Shown here one piece after another: positions 53,280 to 64,000 of a DNA stretch of 64,000 nt (within the stretch, counting starts at the first letter, position 1; each line of letters opens with the position of its first letter). Origin of the DNA: Chondrus crispus (Eukaryota; Rhodophyta; Florideophyceae; Gigartinales; Gigartinaceae); the NCBI RefSeq assembly GCF_000350225.1, contig NW_005178587.1:186001-250000 (forward strand), in the 5' to 3' direction. Under the pieces are notes generated by a model. That model had not been told where the DNA came from and ran no database searches. It saw only the letters and a list, made by a program, of their open reading frames with translations. Position numbers and translations under genes: made by a program.

Positions 53280-53981
53280 TGTAGCATAAACACCCCCAGA
53301 CGACTGGAGGTGTATGCGCAGTTCGACCTGTAGACCCCGGATCGGAGAAGGGGTGAAGCGGGCCAACCAGCTACGGAACCGGGCTCGGGCCCGGGTAGCG
53401 GTGGTAGAGCGGGAGCGAGCAGGGACGCCCGGACGCACGAGCGGATCGACGCCTCGACGCCCCGGAGCAGCACTGGGTGACGTACCAGTGCTGACGGGCG
53501 GAGGCGGTTCCGTCCTCGTTGGCGTGCTGCGCGTCCACTCCGGCTCGGCTCCGACTAAACGCGCGCGAGGAGCGAAGGCGACGTTTATAATAAGCCGGGT
53601 GGACTGACCTTGGCGGTCGGTTGAGGACAAGCCCGTGCTTGTCGCCGTACGCCGCCGCCGGTCCGCTCCGTATTTAATATACAAAACAATCTATCATAAC
53701 ACTACAGTACCGAGGTACTGTAGTGGGCTACTGTAGAGCAGGTCGGCCTGCACTGTAATACTGTCAGCTATGTCGAGGCTGACAGTACACGTATTACCCG
53801 TGGTGCGTGCGCGCTTCGTTCGCGCGTGGTACACGTGCGCACGTGTATGCGCGTGTCCCTTGTCCCCGTGGTGTACACGTGGACACGCGCGGTTGTACTG
53901 TAGAGCGTCGAGCTCTACAGTAGGGGATCCTGTTGTTGATCCAATCTAACTAAAAAGTCCCAGGGGGGGGTTTATACTACA
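53280..53981 (-). repeat. 3' LTR of family A element A2
   Basis: 702 bp on the minus strand; the top strand starts TGTAGCATAAACACCCC and ends GTTTATACTACA. It is about 97-98% identical to the visible 320 bp of the 5' LTR at 63681-64000 (seven differences), so this is a fairly recent insertion. The left flank GTGCC (53275-53279) should recur beyond the 5' LTR outside the window. The insertion interrupts a CACTA-like transposase. Confidence 0.93.
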
Positions 53982-54016
53982 CGGCCCCCCCCTCAAGGGT
54001 GAACGTCCGCGTTCAC
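53982..54016 (-). other. polypurine tract and palindrome of A2
   Basis: On the minus strand: GTGAACGCGGACGTTCAC (53999-54016), CCTTGAG, then a G run next to the LTR. It is the same arrangement as at 2901-2935 in element A1. Confidence 0.8.
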
Positions 54017-57000
54017 GGGTGCCTGTATTGCCGACCTTATTGTCGCCTCTCTCAGGATGTAGTCTCCATCCTTTTGTCGTCACAACCGTTTCCCTCGTCA
54101 CACCTTTTCATTCGCGATGCGCGTGCGCCCCTGGCGCCGCGCCTGTTCTCCCCCTTCGCGGTCCTCTTCCCCTCCGAGTGTTTGTGATGCCTTGCCCTGA
54201 CGCCATTAACGCCTCAAGTGTCCAGCGCATTACAGCTTTTGGAGCAGCCATGGTTGCCTCTCCCCACACCCCCTCGTCGTTGTGTGGACCATGTCGTCGT
54301 GTGTCCAGCGCGGCTTCGTCCTCATTGCGTCGCATCCCGTCAGCGGGCAAACTACGTGTCGCGGGGACGCGTTCACTAGTTATTCGTTCTTCCCGTCCCC
54401 TGGGAGGCGGGGAAGTGTACCAGAGCTCCTACGACGCTTCAGGGGAGACCTTACGTTTGGGGTTACTGTTGCCGCCGATTCAGCAGACAAGGGCCCCGGG
54501 GGTTCAATTATATCCGCCGACTTGATGGCGGTTCAGTTCAATGCCCCACGCGCGTGTCGCGGACTGAAAGGGCGCCCATTCTTCCCCCGTGCGTCCCCTT
54601 CGCTTTATGTCCTTCCGACAATCACACCTTTCGTCTGGGTGTGAGTCAGTTGCCCGTCTTTTTATTTCCCGGTTTTGCCTCGCCACGTGCATGCTGATCG
54701 TCACGCTCCGTCCTTTTGTCAGGGATTCTTATCCACGCCTCGTCCGCTTTGGCGTAGTTCGGTCCTCCCTCCCATTCTTTCTTAGCCCCAGCCACGCGCG
54801 GTGCGTCAGAGGTGAGGGTGGTGCGCGTTACGCGTATGGCGCCCCTCGCCATCCGTGGCGAGGGCGCCGCTCGCAGCAGTTCATGTTTTCCTTGGGGCAC
54901 CTCGCCGTCTGCGGCGAGGTCAGTGACGTGTGGCGTGCGGACGCGCAGCGGGGCGCCTGCTAGGTCGTGGGTCGGGAAGACGGATTCGAGCGGCAGGTCG
55001 TGGTGGGCGACGAGCACGTGGAGCGCGCGAGCCCGTCTGACGCGGGCGAAGGCGATCGGGAGGTGGCGGGAGTCGGCCAGGTCGAAGGACAGTGCCGCGA
55101 CGACTTCGTGCTGACGATGTGGCGGTGCAGGAAGGAGCGGTGGTAGTGTACAGTACCCGTGCGAGCGCGTATGCGACCAGGCTCTGAGCCCTTGATCAAA
55201 TCACAAAAATGAATCATCAAAATTTAGGCACCAAAAATTTCCTCGGTGATTTTTTGGCAAAAATTTCAGCACGAGCTGTGATTGGTGCGCTGTCAGCCTC
55301 TGCGCAAATTCAACCGCAGACAGTATCCGACAGCCGCTCGACATTGCTCGGGGGCGTACAGCGGCACCATTGCGCCCTGGAACCAGCTCTCGTTCCCGTA
55401 TGGCTCCTTTCTTTCCTTCTCCTCCGTCCCTAATCCGCCTCTCATCTGCCCGACTCCCGGCACGGTAAGCTCCCAAGGTCCTTGCGCGGGCTGTTGCGTG
55501 TAATTTTCCCACCCTCTTCAATTTCGTCAATTATTAGCCCTCGATGGCGGCAGTTGTGGGAAGGGTCTTCGACGCGCTGACGTAATATTCGCAGCAGGAG
55601 CTCGAATGCATCCTCTTTTCTTTCCGTGGGCCGCGGTGCACGGCTCTTCTCTGGTCCAGAAACCGTTACCGTAGTTCTGCGAGAGGGCGGACGCTGTCTG
55701 TCTCAGCCGGTACGTCGACTGTGAGGGAGGCGTTGCTCCACGGGCATCATATCCCTCGGCTGCGTCTCGGCGCGTCCGTTGGCTCCAGGATGGACCGCGT
55801 GTCCTCGAACACGTCTTTGGGGCGGCGCGGATCTCGTCCGTGCTCGCTAACGTGACCTCGTCGACGAGGTCACGGCGGCGGCGAGGCGTCCCGCCTCCAA
55901 CCTCAAGGACGGCAACTTCGTCCTCAACGTGCCCTTGGGGTCCTGTTTGTTCCAATACCGAGCCTTGGACGACCGTACTCGTACAGTACTTTTCATTTTC
56001 CCTTCGGCGGTGAGGGTGCGCATGTAGCCATGTTAGTGTCACGGTCCGAGCCGTTCGTGTGTACCACCACGAGGGGCCGAGCCTGCGGTGCAGGTCGGTC
56101 CGGCGTCGCGAAGATCCTCAACACGACACCTTCCTCCCCTATCTTTTACCGTCGCCCACGTCATCGAACAGGAGCCGACTTCCTTTGATTCGGTCGAAGT
56201 CTTGGCGGATATTTTTCTCTTTCTCTCATAGCCCCATGTTCGGGCAATGGGGCGTGGGGCGTCGTCGCAGATTGCGTGCCTTTCGAGAGGCTGCTCGCGA
56301 CGGCTCCCTATTCTACTTCGATCCTCCGCGCTGTATTTGGGACGCGGAGAGAGTGTTCTCGTGTTCCCCGTGTCGGGAATTCGCCCTCGTCTCCTCTGTG
56401 TCGCTTTGCCCCCGATCGGGCGTCATTTTTCCAAGCGCCCGTACCGCTGGGGCTTTGTCTCCCCGTCTCGCTGCAGGAGGGGGAGCACGTCGGTCTATTT
56501 TATCCGATCGATAGGTGCGAAGGTGGTGACTTCGGAATGTACCCTCCTGTGTCGGTGTCCGGCGTTGGGCGTTCTGTCAGCGATGGGGCGTCGACTGTCA
56601 ACGCCTTTGTACGGGTGAGCAGATTTGCCTCAGGCGGTTTTGATCCGTGGTTGTGCAAATCTTTCTCTTGATCGGCACGGTGCGCGCGCGCCTCGCATGC
56701 CTCCCTTTCCACGGTACCCTAATTTCTCCTTTTAGCAAACCGGTCTTCCAGGGGCGCTTGGTCTGAGGATCAGGTGCATCCAACCGCACTCACCTTGTTC
56801 GTGTACAAGGACGGGAGCCGGTGTCGGTCCGGGCACGGAAGGGTACACGCCATACGCGGCGGTGGACCACCATCAAATTGATTGTGACACGCGCGGCTTG
56901 TGCGCGCACGTAATGCCTGTGCCCTCTGTTGTCCGGTGTGATTTTCCACCTTCAATTTTCCCCCGTCAATTTTTCGCTCTTTTGGGTGAGGGCGGCGGTT

Positions 57001-57386
57001 TGACGGAGCCGCCGGCCCTGAGGTACGGGCAGACGGCTGCTCCTCCTCTTTCTTCCCATCAGCTCTCGGATCTGATGTGCACTTTGCGCGTTCCTTTTGC
57101 GCGTGCACCGGAAGCAGCGCGGTGTCTCTACCCTTCGTCTCACCGATTACCACGAGGGTCGTTCCTTTTCGGGCAGTACGGACTGCCCGCCGGCTATTCG
57201 TTTCCTGTTTTAGGAGACCGTGTTCTTCTCGCTCCACTCGTCGATCTGTTATCGGCTTTCGTAAGGCAGTGCGTACTGTCCTTCCTTCCGCCTCCTATCC
57301 GAGGCAGCAGTCGCGGAAAAGGTCTGCGTCGGCGTAATAATTGTGCGTCGGAGGTCGTCCTCCATATTCGATTCACGACGGGAAAA
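54017..57386 (-). mobile_element. unexplained 3' region of element A2
   Basis: About 3.4 kb between the pol frame and the 3' LTR tract. No integrase or other standard domain is recognised. The top (antisense) strand has longer frames (54019-54525, 56059-56514, 56862-57443), Ser/Pro/Arg-rich and of unknown meaning. Short near-palindromes containing CAGTAC and GTACTG recur near 57172-57190, 57266-57283 and 57600-57617. Possibly captured sequence or an antisense-coding region; see findings. Confidence 0.5.
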
Positions 57387-60300
57387 CTAACGCGTCTTCA
57401 CTTCTGGCTTGTCCTGTCCTCCCATGACTCTCTTACCTTGTAGAGAGGGGGCGCGCGGTCGCTCCGCTTCGCGTAACGGCCTACCGTCACGCATCGTTGC
57501 GGCAATCTTACCGCAAAAGGGAGTTGGTTTCCTTGACGATGGACTTCGGGGTTCTCGTCGAGGTCCCTCCTGTTCAACTAAAGGGCCTTGTTTTCGTAAG
57601 ACAGTACGTGCTGTCTTCGCTCCCGCGTCTTGTCGGCGACGACGAATGCCGTTAGTTGGCTTGACTGCGGATGCGTGCCGGCGTCTTCGCGCCCTCTCGC
57701 ACTGGCTCTGTCCGTCAATACGTCTTGACGCCGGGCGTTGTCCCATCCCGTGACCCTCCGATAGGGGCAGCTGTCCTTTCGCGCATCTCCTTTCGGTCTG
57801 CCCGTGCAGTCTGACGTTAATCCGCGACGGAGCGGTTGGGGGCCCCCTCCTCAAGCGTGAACGTCCGCGTTCACGTTTGAGTTGAGGTCCACACTCGCCG
57901 TTCTCCTCCCCGAACGAAGTGGGTCCTTGGAGAGCGGGGGCTTCGTAGTCGCCTCGCGGTTCGTCGCGCGTCCGTACGCGCGGCCTTGTTAGGGCTTCGG
58001 CTTGGGTCCGTGTCGTTACGAAGACATGGACGGCCTGATGATCACAGCTCGCGGTACAAGCGTGGTCCGCGAGCTCGTTCGATACGTCTCGAACGGTCGT
58101 ACCCCCGTCGAAGGTGGGAATGTCGTCATCCACCTCGACGGTGGGACGAGGGTCGTCGGCGACACGAGGCGACACGAGGCTTGACAGGGCATCGGGCACC
58201 TGATGCACGCGCCCGGGGCGGTACTGAATGGTAAAATCGTATTCAGCCAGACGTAGCCGCCACCGGGTGAGTCTTCCCGAGCTCTCCGTGAGCGACATGA
58301 GCCATCGGAGGGCGTCGTGATCTGTCCGGACGGTGAACTTGGTTCCTTCGATGTACGGACGCAGTGTGCGGACGGCCCACACCACGGCGAAGCACTCACG
58401 CTCCGTAGCGCTGTAGTTCCGTTCGCTATCGCCTAGCAAGTACGACCAGTACCCAACGGGTCGCCAATCGTTTGGCTCGTCGTGCTCCTGTAGGAGGGTG
58501 CACCCGAGTTGATATGCACTGGCGTCAGTGTCCAACAGGTACGGTCGGCCGTACCGTGGTAGCGCGAGGATCGGCGGGGAGATCATCGCCGCCTTCAGGC
58601 TTTCGAAAGCCTGAAGCTGAACCTCCGTTGGGTTATCGAAATCGTGATCCGAGTCCTTGCGTGTTATATCGGTTAACGGACGGGCAATCTTCGAGAAGCC
58701 CTTGACAAAGCGACGATACACGTTACACGCCCCGAGGAACGAGCGCACTTGCGTCAGCGTCCCCGGGAACGTGAACGTTCGGAAGGCGTCGGAGGCCGTA
58801 TCCGAAACGCTCAGCTTACCTGGGGATATCACGTGCCCCAGGTAATGCACCTTGGAACGGAAGAAGCTGCATTTCTTGAGCTTGAGGGAGATGCCGGCAC
58901 TCCGCAACAAGCTCAAGACGGTATCGAGATGCCTTGCGTGTTCCGCGTCCGTACGCGAGAACACGATAACGTCATCGAGATAGACGAGGCATATTTGCCA
59001 GCGGACTCCGGAGAGTATGATATCGAGGGCACGTTGGAAGGTGGCCGGTGCCCCTTTCAATCCAAACGGCATGCGCAAATGGCGGTACGTACCCATATGT
59101 GTCGTGAAAGTAGTCTTATCCCGGTCCTCCGGAGCGACCAGGATCTGCCAACAACCGGAATTGCAGTCCAGCGTCGTAAAGACGGCTGCGTCTCCTAACG
59201 AGTCGATGCAGTCGTCCATACGCGGCAGCGGATACGAATCCGCTGCAGTCTTCGCGTTGAGACGCCGGTAGTCCACGCAGAACCGAAGAGAGCCGTCTTT
59301 CTTCGGTACGAGCACCACTGGGGACGCCCACTCGGTGCTCGCGGGCTCGATAACCCCTGCGTTCAACATCTTGTTGACCTCCTTCGCGACCATTTCGCGC
59401 ATGGCCGGGCCCTTTCGATAGGGCTTAGAACGAATTGGTTTCGTTCCCGGTTCGAGGGGAATGCGGTGCTCTGTGGCTTGGATCATTCCGAGCGCACCGC
59501 TCCACAGACTCGAGTGCTTACGGAGCATCTCGAGTACGTGGCCACGGAGCTTGTCATCGTCGATGTATGACAAGTCAATCTCTTTTTCCCAATCCATCGG
59601 TGGATTTTCGGGATCCTTCTGCTGGGGGGGTACAGTACCCTCCGCCGTCGGTTGGGATATAGGTGACCGTTCGTCCGGGTCAACCCCTTCACTCCCCGCG
59701 GTTGCCTTCTCGTTGGAGCTGGATCGGCCAGCTCCGACCTCTCCGACTTGATCGGTCAAGTCGGTCAGGTGCAACGCGAGCGCGACCTCTTCAGCGACTC
59801 GACGTTCGGGCGTGAGGATCGCGAGGGGGCTGCGCTTCGCGTATCCCACGACGGTGTGCTCCGGAAGCCGCCTCTCCCGTCGCGAGAAGTTCGCGACGAT
59901 GACTTCGAATGTCTGGTTCGGCAGGACTTCCGCGACGCCATTCGTCAGCCTCACTCCATAGCGGTGTTGGAGTGAGGGCTTGGGCTCCAGGAACACGAGA
60001 CCCCTCCCCGCGGTTGTCACACGCACACGGGCTTGCGACATCGCGGGGATGGTAGCCCAGCGGGCGATTCGGATCGCCTGCGGGGCCTTCTCGCGTACCT
60101 CCGGACGACTCGTTTGGCGACCATGTCGCCTGGTAGGGGGAGTCGGTTCCCCCTTCCCATTGACGATGGCTACCGAGCCACCGTGACGAAGTTCGAGCTT
60201 CTGTCCATCGATGTCGATGCTGCGTACGTGCGCATCAATGAACGCGGTCCCAAGTAGAACGGGAACAGCGAGTTGTTCGGCCACTACGAAAGGTATGCGG

Positions 60301-60920
60301 AACGTCGTGTTCCGCAGCCGGACCGCGAGGCGGACGACCGCCGTAAGTCGAAGCGGGTTACTGTTCGCGCCAGCCAGGCGTGGTAATGGCGCGCCCCGTA
60401 TTACGTAGCGAGCCCAGTCGGGAGGGAGGTCGGCCTTCCTCACCAAGTTGTAGCCCGAGCACGTGTCGACGGCGATCGTGTGGGGCTTAAACGCGTTGCC
60501 TTCGGTGGCCACGGAGCCCAAGACGTTATATATTTTCGACGTCATGAGGCATACGAGGCCATCGACCACCTTGGGCGAGACCTTATCGGTGAGGTCGTTC
60601 CGCCGGGGCCTTCGACTTCGGCATTGGCCCCTCTTGCGTTTCCTTCGGCTCGAGCCGGGGGACGTTCGCGTCTCAGTGACGCCCGTCCAGGTGCGGGCGT
60701 CCGTACGAGGCGGACATTTCGCCGGCGACCTTGGGCTCACCGGGGTCAGGAGGTCGACCGACTCGTGTCGGTCGGCGTTAACCGCGTCTCGCTCGTTGCG
60801 CTTCACTGGGATGTCGGGTGTCCCTGTGGTGCCTTCTTCCAACATCGGGTCTACGTTGGCCTCGGTGTTGGGTTTCTCCTGCAATGTCGACATTGCTGGA
60901 GTCCCCGTGCTCGACTCCAA
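57387..60920 (-). CDS. Ty3/gypsy Pol: protease, reverse transcriptase, RNase H (element A2)
   Basis: Open frame of 1177 codons on the minus strand. A protease-like segment with HTIAVDTCSGYNLVRK lies at about residues 148-163. RT spans about 505-700: ASTEWASPVVLVPKKDGSLR, FTTLDCNSGCWQILV, MPFGLKGAPATFQRAL, and the catalytic VYLDDVIVFSRTDAEH (about 643). RNase H starts near 790 (LLDTDASAYQLGCTLLQEHD) with TDHDALRWLMSL and the tether YRPGRVHQVPDALSSL (about 890). The last 250 residues are Arg-rich and without a recognised domain. The gene runs 3' of gag on the same strand. The element looks largely complete in length; integrase was not recognised. Confidence 0.92.
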   Translation of the reverse strand: MESSTGTPAMSTLQEKPNTEANVDPMLEEGTTGTPDIPVKRNERDAVNADRHESVDLLTPVSPRSPAKCPPRTDARTWTGVTETRTSPGSSRRKRKRGQCRSRRPRRNDLTDKVSPKVVDGLVCLMTSKIYNVLGSVATEGNAFKPHTIAVDTCSGYNLVRKADLPPDWARYVIRGAPLPRLAGANSNPLRLTAVVRLAVRLRNTTFRIPFVVAEQLAVPVLLGTAFIDAHVRSIDIDGQKLELRHGGSVAIVNGKGEPTPPTRRHGRQTSRPEVREKAPQAIRIARWATIPAMSQARVRVTTAGRGLVFLEPKPSLQHRYGVRLTNGVAEVLPNQTFEVIVANFSRRERRLPEHTVVGYAKRSPLAILTPERRVAEEVALALHLTDLTDQVGEVGAGRSSSNEKATAGSEGVDPDERSPISQPTAEGTVPPQQKDPENPPMDWEKEIDLSYIDDDKLRGHVLEMLRKHSSLWSGALGMIQATEHRIPLEPGTKPIRSKPYRKGPAMREMVAKEVNKMLNAGVIEPASTEWASPVVLVPKKDGSLRFCVDYRRLNAKTAADSYPLPRMDDCIDSLGDAAVFTTLDCNSGCWQILVAPEDRDKTTFTTHMGTYRHLRMPFGLKGAPATFQRALDIILSGVRWQICLVYLDDVIVFSRTDAEHARHLDTVLSLLRSAGISLKLKKCSFFRSKVHYLGHVISPGKLSVSDTASDAFRTFTFPGTLTQVRSFLGACNVYRRFVKGFSKIARPLTDITRKDSDHDFDNPTEVQLQAFESLKAAMISPPILALPRYGRPYLLDTDASAYQLGCTLLQEHDEPNDWRPVGYWSYLLGDSERNYSATERECFAVVWAVRTLRPYIEGTKFTVRTDHDALRWLMSLTESSGRLTRWRLRLAEYDFTIQYRPGRVHQVPDALSSLVSPRVADDPRPTVEVDDDIPTFDGGTTVRDVSNELADHACTASCDHQAVHVFVTTRTQAEALTRPRVRTRDEPRGDYEAPALQGPTSFGEENGECGPQLKRERGRSRLRRGPPTAPSRINVRLHGQTERRCAKGQLPLSEGHGMGQRPASRRIDGQSQCERARRRRHASAVKPTNGIRRRRQDAGAKTARTVLRKQGPLVEQEGPRREPRSPSSRKPTPFCGKIAATMRDGRPLREAERPRAPSLQGKRVMGGQDKPEVKTR
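57843..57874 (-). other. second palindrome/polypurine copy inside A2
   Basis: GTGAACGCGGACGTTCAC on the minus strand (57857-57874) followed by CTTGAGGAGGGGGCC repeats the block found next to the 3' LTR (53982-54016). It is within the 3' part of the long pol frame. It may be an internal (central) polypurine tract or the trace of a former 3' end. Confidence 0.75.
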
Positions 60921-61033
60921 TAGCGGGGGATGTATTATCGGACAATACCCCCCGTGTCCTTGGCCAGCACGCGGGGACCGGTCTAGTTCATAGGGAAAAG
61001 ACGGCTCACGCGACCGCGTGTACGTAACCGTCT

Positions 61034-63610
61034 TTACCCTTTTTTCGAACTACCGGTGCTATCAGAGCTACCCCCCCGGCTATCGACAGCCAGGTCTTCT
61101 CCGGGTAGCCGGCCGCGTGGGTCGGGACTATTCCTCCCCTGCGGCTCGGCAGCCTTGGCGAAGTACTCGGGTACTTCCGGGTCTTGACCTGCGGCGTCCG
61201 GTCGTCGCAGGATATGGGGAACGAAGCGAGTCGGCTCTCCTTCGTGACCCTCCGTGGGTAGGGGGTACGGATCCTCTACCCAGTCTTGCAGGTACATTAT
61301 TGCATTCTGTACCTGTTGGGGTAACCGAGAACGGTCTCGGTCCCCTCTCCCTCCTTGGCGGGGGTACCTTGTGTCGGCCTGGCGGTAGTCGGGCCGATCC
61401 CGACGATCGAGTTCGGTACCACGATACCCGCCTCCACGGGGGGCGAAGCGAGCGCCCCCACCCGACCGATTCGGAAAACCTTGACGCGGGGGACGACCCT
61501 CGCCGACCGCTTGCCGGAGTAGATTGCGCGCCCCGGGGCGCGTCTCCATCTGGTTGTGGTAGTTCCTGTACGCCGTGAACATTTGTTGTTCCGGCGACAG
61601 GAACGGGCAGGCGTACATGGCGTGTCCGTACGTACGACATAGCCAGCACACGTACGCGCTGCCGTCCGTTGAGGCGAAGGTCGCCGCGTGACGCGCCTCC
61701 TCATCGATGAGGAGGGGCACGCGAGGGGCTTCACCTCCAGTATCTCGGTTTGAGCTGCCGAGCTCAGCGACCCGGGGGTCCGTACCCCTGGGTGCTCTTG
61801 GAGTGGCCGCGAACGCGGTCGCGTAGCTCGACGTCGTTCCGGTCGACATCGGTGAAGGGTGTCGAGCCCCTACTGGCCCTGCTCCTTGCGTAATGAGGAC
61901 AGGGTCGGCCTGCCACTCATCCTCCCCGACATGGAGGGTAGAGGCGGGCGAGCTTGTTGCGGCGGACTTCGTAGTCCTGCCAGCCCTCCCTGCCGGTTTC
62001 GAATCCGGCAGAGGTAAACCGCGTCGAACGCGGTAAGTGGTTCCTTCTGCCGTTGCGATACGGCGGATGGTCGGAAGATCGGTCTTCTGGCGGCTCGGCA
62101 GCCGCTGCACTGTCTCGGAAACTGCGGCACGGGTCGCAGGAGCGAGTCCCCGCACAAAGTAGTGCGCGAGGGACTGTTCGGAGAACACTGCCGTGCACCG
62201 GAACGCGGCCGTTTCGAGCCTGTCCGCGAACGTGCTCTCCGTGTCATGAGATTGCTATCGCGCCGTCGCGACAGCGTCGTACGCTTCACCTAACACGTCG
62301 TCAGTTAGGTAGCGTTTCAGGAACTGGTTCACGAGTCCCGGCCAACTCACGTCGTCGTGTAGTTGGCCGGCGCGGAGGCCCCGCATCGTATAACTCGTAT
62401 ACAGGCGCTCCGCGTCGCGCTCTAAGAAGTGCGCGAGGACTCTCACCGCAACACCTTTGGTCAGGTGTTGCGAGTTGAAGGTTATCCGAATATCCTTCAA
62501 GAACGGTAGGAGCTGGATCGGGTCCGTACCGTCAAAGCTCCTCATCGTGGGACGGATCCCACGGCAGCGTTGGACGTACTTCGCGATCCGTCCCGCGTCA
62601 CCCGAGGTGACGAGCTTCGAGGTGTTATCCAAGCGGTACATACGATAGTCAGCGACGGCGCTGAACTCTTGGATCATCGTATGCACCGGCTCGAGCCCGG
62701 GCTCGGCGGGACCTAGCGTGCCGAAAGAGGTAACCGGTAGCGTACGGACGTCTACCGGACCTGGATGCTCGGCATAACTCGCCGGCGGGTAGCCGCCCTA
62801 GCGAGGATCGACGGAGAACATCGGTTCTCCGGATCCGCGGGCGGCTCCTCCACGGTCCTGTTCGTCCGCGTACGATACGCGGTCCATCTGCCGCCTACTT
62901 ACGGGGATAGGCGGCAATGCTTGGGTCTCGGACGCGAGATTCGCGCCCATCGGGGGACGGTTTCCTTCTGCAGTCCGACTGGCGTCGGCGCCAGTCGGAC
63001 TCCAACCTTCCGGAGCGACGGCGCTCGGAGGTACGGCACCACCGGGCCCTCTCGTGGGGGCACCGGGCAGCCTTGCGGCCATGGTCCGTTCCATGTCACG
63101 AGCACGCTGTCGCGTAGCGTTGAGCTCGGCGGAGAGGTGCGCGAACGCACCCAACTGCTCTGCTGACGGGGACGGTCGATCGTCTGGACGTCTCGTCGAG
63201 GTCAGCCTCGTGGGGCGACCTTGCCCGTGCAGTACGGGCTGTGCGAGGCGTGAGTCTTCGGCGAGCACCAGTCGCGAGTGTAACTCGTCGACTAGTGCTC
63301 GGAGATTCTCCAAGGACTGGCTGACTCGATCGATTGCGTCGGAAATATCCTCGATGGGATTCATACGCCTCCTTCGCCGGCGGGTTGAGAAGATGCGGCA
63401 AGGCCATGAGAGCCGGACTTCCTCGATGTAGTCAGCTATGCGATCGAACATCGCAGCCGCTTGTCCTTCGGAGGACTCGGGCGACGGTTCGCGGTCTCGG
63501 AGACCAGCGTCGCCGTCGCCGAACAGCGGTGATGGTGCGTGCATAGCGGCCGCCCTCGGATCCGCCGGTTCGGACCGGATCGAGGTGGCGTATTCTTGAC
63601 TCATCTCAAC
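61034..63610 (-). mobile_element. Gag region of element A2
   Basis: From the minus-strand start near 63603 (MSQEYATSIRSEPADPRA): a coiled-coil-like segment (DAIDRVSQSLENLRALVDEL), a Pro/Ser/Gly-rich linker, then a capsid-like part (62255-62686: TIMRSFDGTDPIQLLPFL-type segment; LVNQFLKRYLTDDVLGEAYD). The 61034-62188 frame contains the zinc knuckle CWLCRTYGHAMYAC and an Arg/Gly-rich tail. It matches the gag of A3 throughout. There are a few breaks, fewer than in A3. Confidence 0.85.
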
Positions 63611-63661
63611 GCGTACGGACGCTGAGGAAAAAGAAAGTCTTCTCGGAAAGATCTCAGGGTC

Positions 63662-63679
63662 TTCTAGGTCGGGAGACCA
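63662..63679 (-). other. primer-binding site of A2
   Basis: On the minus strand TGGTCTCCCGACCTAGAA, one base from the LTR. The complementary tRNA end would read TTCTAGGTCGGGAGACCA, which folds sensibly as the end of a T-stem, a 7-nt acceptor strand, an A discriminator and CCA. C1:G72 and A73 would be compatible with a eukaryotic tRNA-Tyr, but this is an inference. Confidence 0.75.
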
Positions 63680-63680
63680 C

Positions 63681-64000
63681 TGTAGCATAAACACCCCCAG
63701 ACGACTGGAGGTGTATGCGCAGTTCGACCTGTAGACCCCGGATCGGAGAAGGGGTGAAGCGGGCCAACCAGCTACGGAACAGGGCTCGGGCCCGGGTAGC
63801 GGTGGTAGAGCGGGAGCGAGCAGGGACGCCCGGACGCACGAGCGGATCGACGCCTCGACGCCCCGGAGCAGCACTGGGTGACGTACCAGTGCTGACGAGC
63901 GGAGGCGGTTCCGTGCTCGTTCGCGTGCTGCGCGTCCACTCCGGCTCGGCTCAGACTAAACGCGCGCGAAGAGCGAAGGCGACGTTTAGAATAAGCCGGG
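63681..64000 (-). repeat. 5' LTR of element A2 (cut by the window edge)
   Basis: The top strand starts TGTAGCATAAACACCCCC and follows the 3' LTR at 53280 base for base except at seven sites in 320. About 380 bp more should lie to the right. Confidence 0.93.

Noticed and set aside
54019-57443. Long plus-strand frames antisense to element A2
   Set aside because: No family recognised, Ser/Arg/Pro-rich, and not shown to be shared with A1; mentioned in the element entry but not called as genes.
1-64000. CRISPR arrays, operons or bacterial contamination
   Set aside because: No regularly spaced short repeats and no Shine-Dalgarno-linked gene series; gene content is eukaryotic throughout.

Overview
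This window looks like nuclear DNA from a eukaryotic alga. A red macroalga of the Chondrus type is my best guess, held with moderate to low confidence. The supporting signs are a short island of dense, apparently intronless, GC-rich genes inside a large transposon-rich territory, long charged low-complexity proteins, a plant/algal-like mitochondrial-carrier protein, and Harbinger-, CACTA- and Mutator-like transposons together with Ty3/gypsy and Ty1/copia elements. No rRNA, tRNA, CRISPR array or bacterial operon structure was seen.

Layout. 1-3553: 3' end and 3' LTR of a gypsy-type element (called family A here), sitting in an older copia fragment (3554-about 5100). 5831-6498: solo LTR of family A. 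6765-8214: decayed Harbinger-like transposase (copy 1) cut by a 199-bp LTR (family E). 8395-8950: GCC-rich repeat. 9387-16560: another LTR (family C), then a broken copia element whose gag is split by a 1.1-kb solo LTR of family B. 16910-20003: two more Harbinger-like transposases in tandem. 21591-21982: a MITE. 22060-24620: remains of an NB-ARC/WD40 gene plus an inverted partial copy of its end. 24970-25804: a small Mutator-like derivative.

26487-35391 is the host gene island: a glycine-rich protein, a PWWP protein, a mitochondrial-carrier protein, a DEP-domain/disulfide-reductase fusion, and a second, large PWWP protein related to the first. The two PWWP genes share the segment following the PWWP core, so they are paralogues placed at either end of the carrier and reductase genes.

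37154-40185: a pogo/jerky-like transposase and a trihelix/NAM-like gene. 40246-41369: a solo LTR (family D) and a phytanoyl-CoA dioxygenase fragment. 41370-49010: the 5' halves of two gypsy elements (A, then B) placed head to tail. 49530-53279: a CACTA-like transposase and two unidentified reading frames. 53280-64000: a relatively young family A gypsy element on the minus strand, inserted into the CACTA transposase and running off the right edge inside its 5' LTR.

The most notable points are: (1) a duplicated palindrome plus polypurine block in the young family A element, bounding about 3.9 kb of unexplained 3' sequence; (2) a run of perfect hairpins in the family A LTRs; (3) the DEP-reductase fusion; (4) the PWWP paralogue pair, one member with an in-frame TAG inside the PWWP motif; (5) a Mutator derivative that keeps only the two ends of the transposase; (6) a solo LTR placed precisely in the copia gag, with target duplication. 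I found no clearly new defence or metabolic system.
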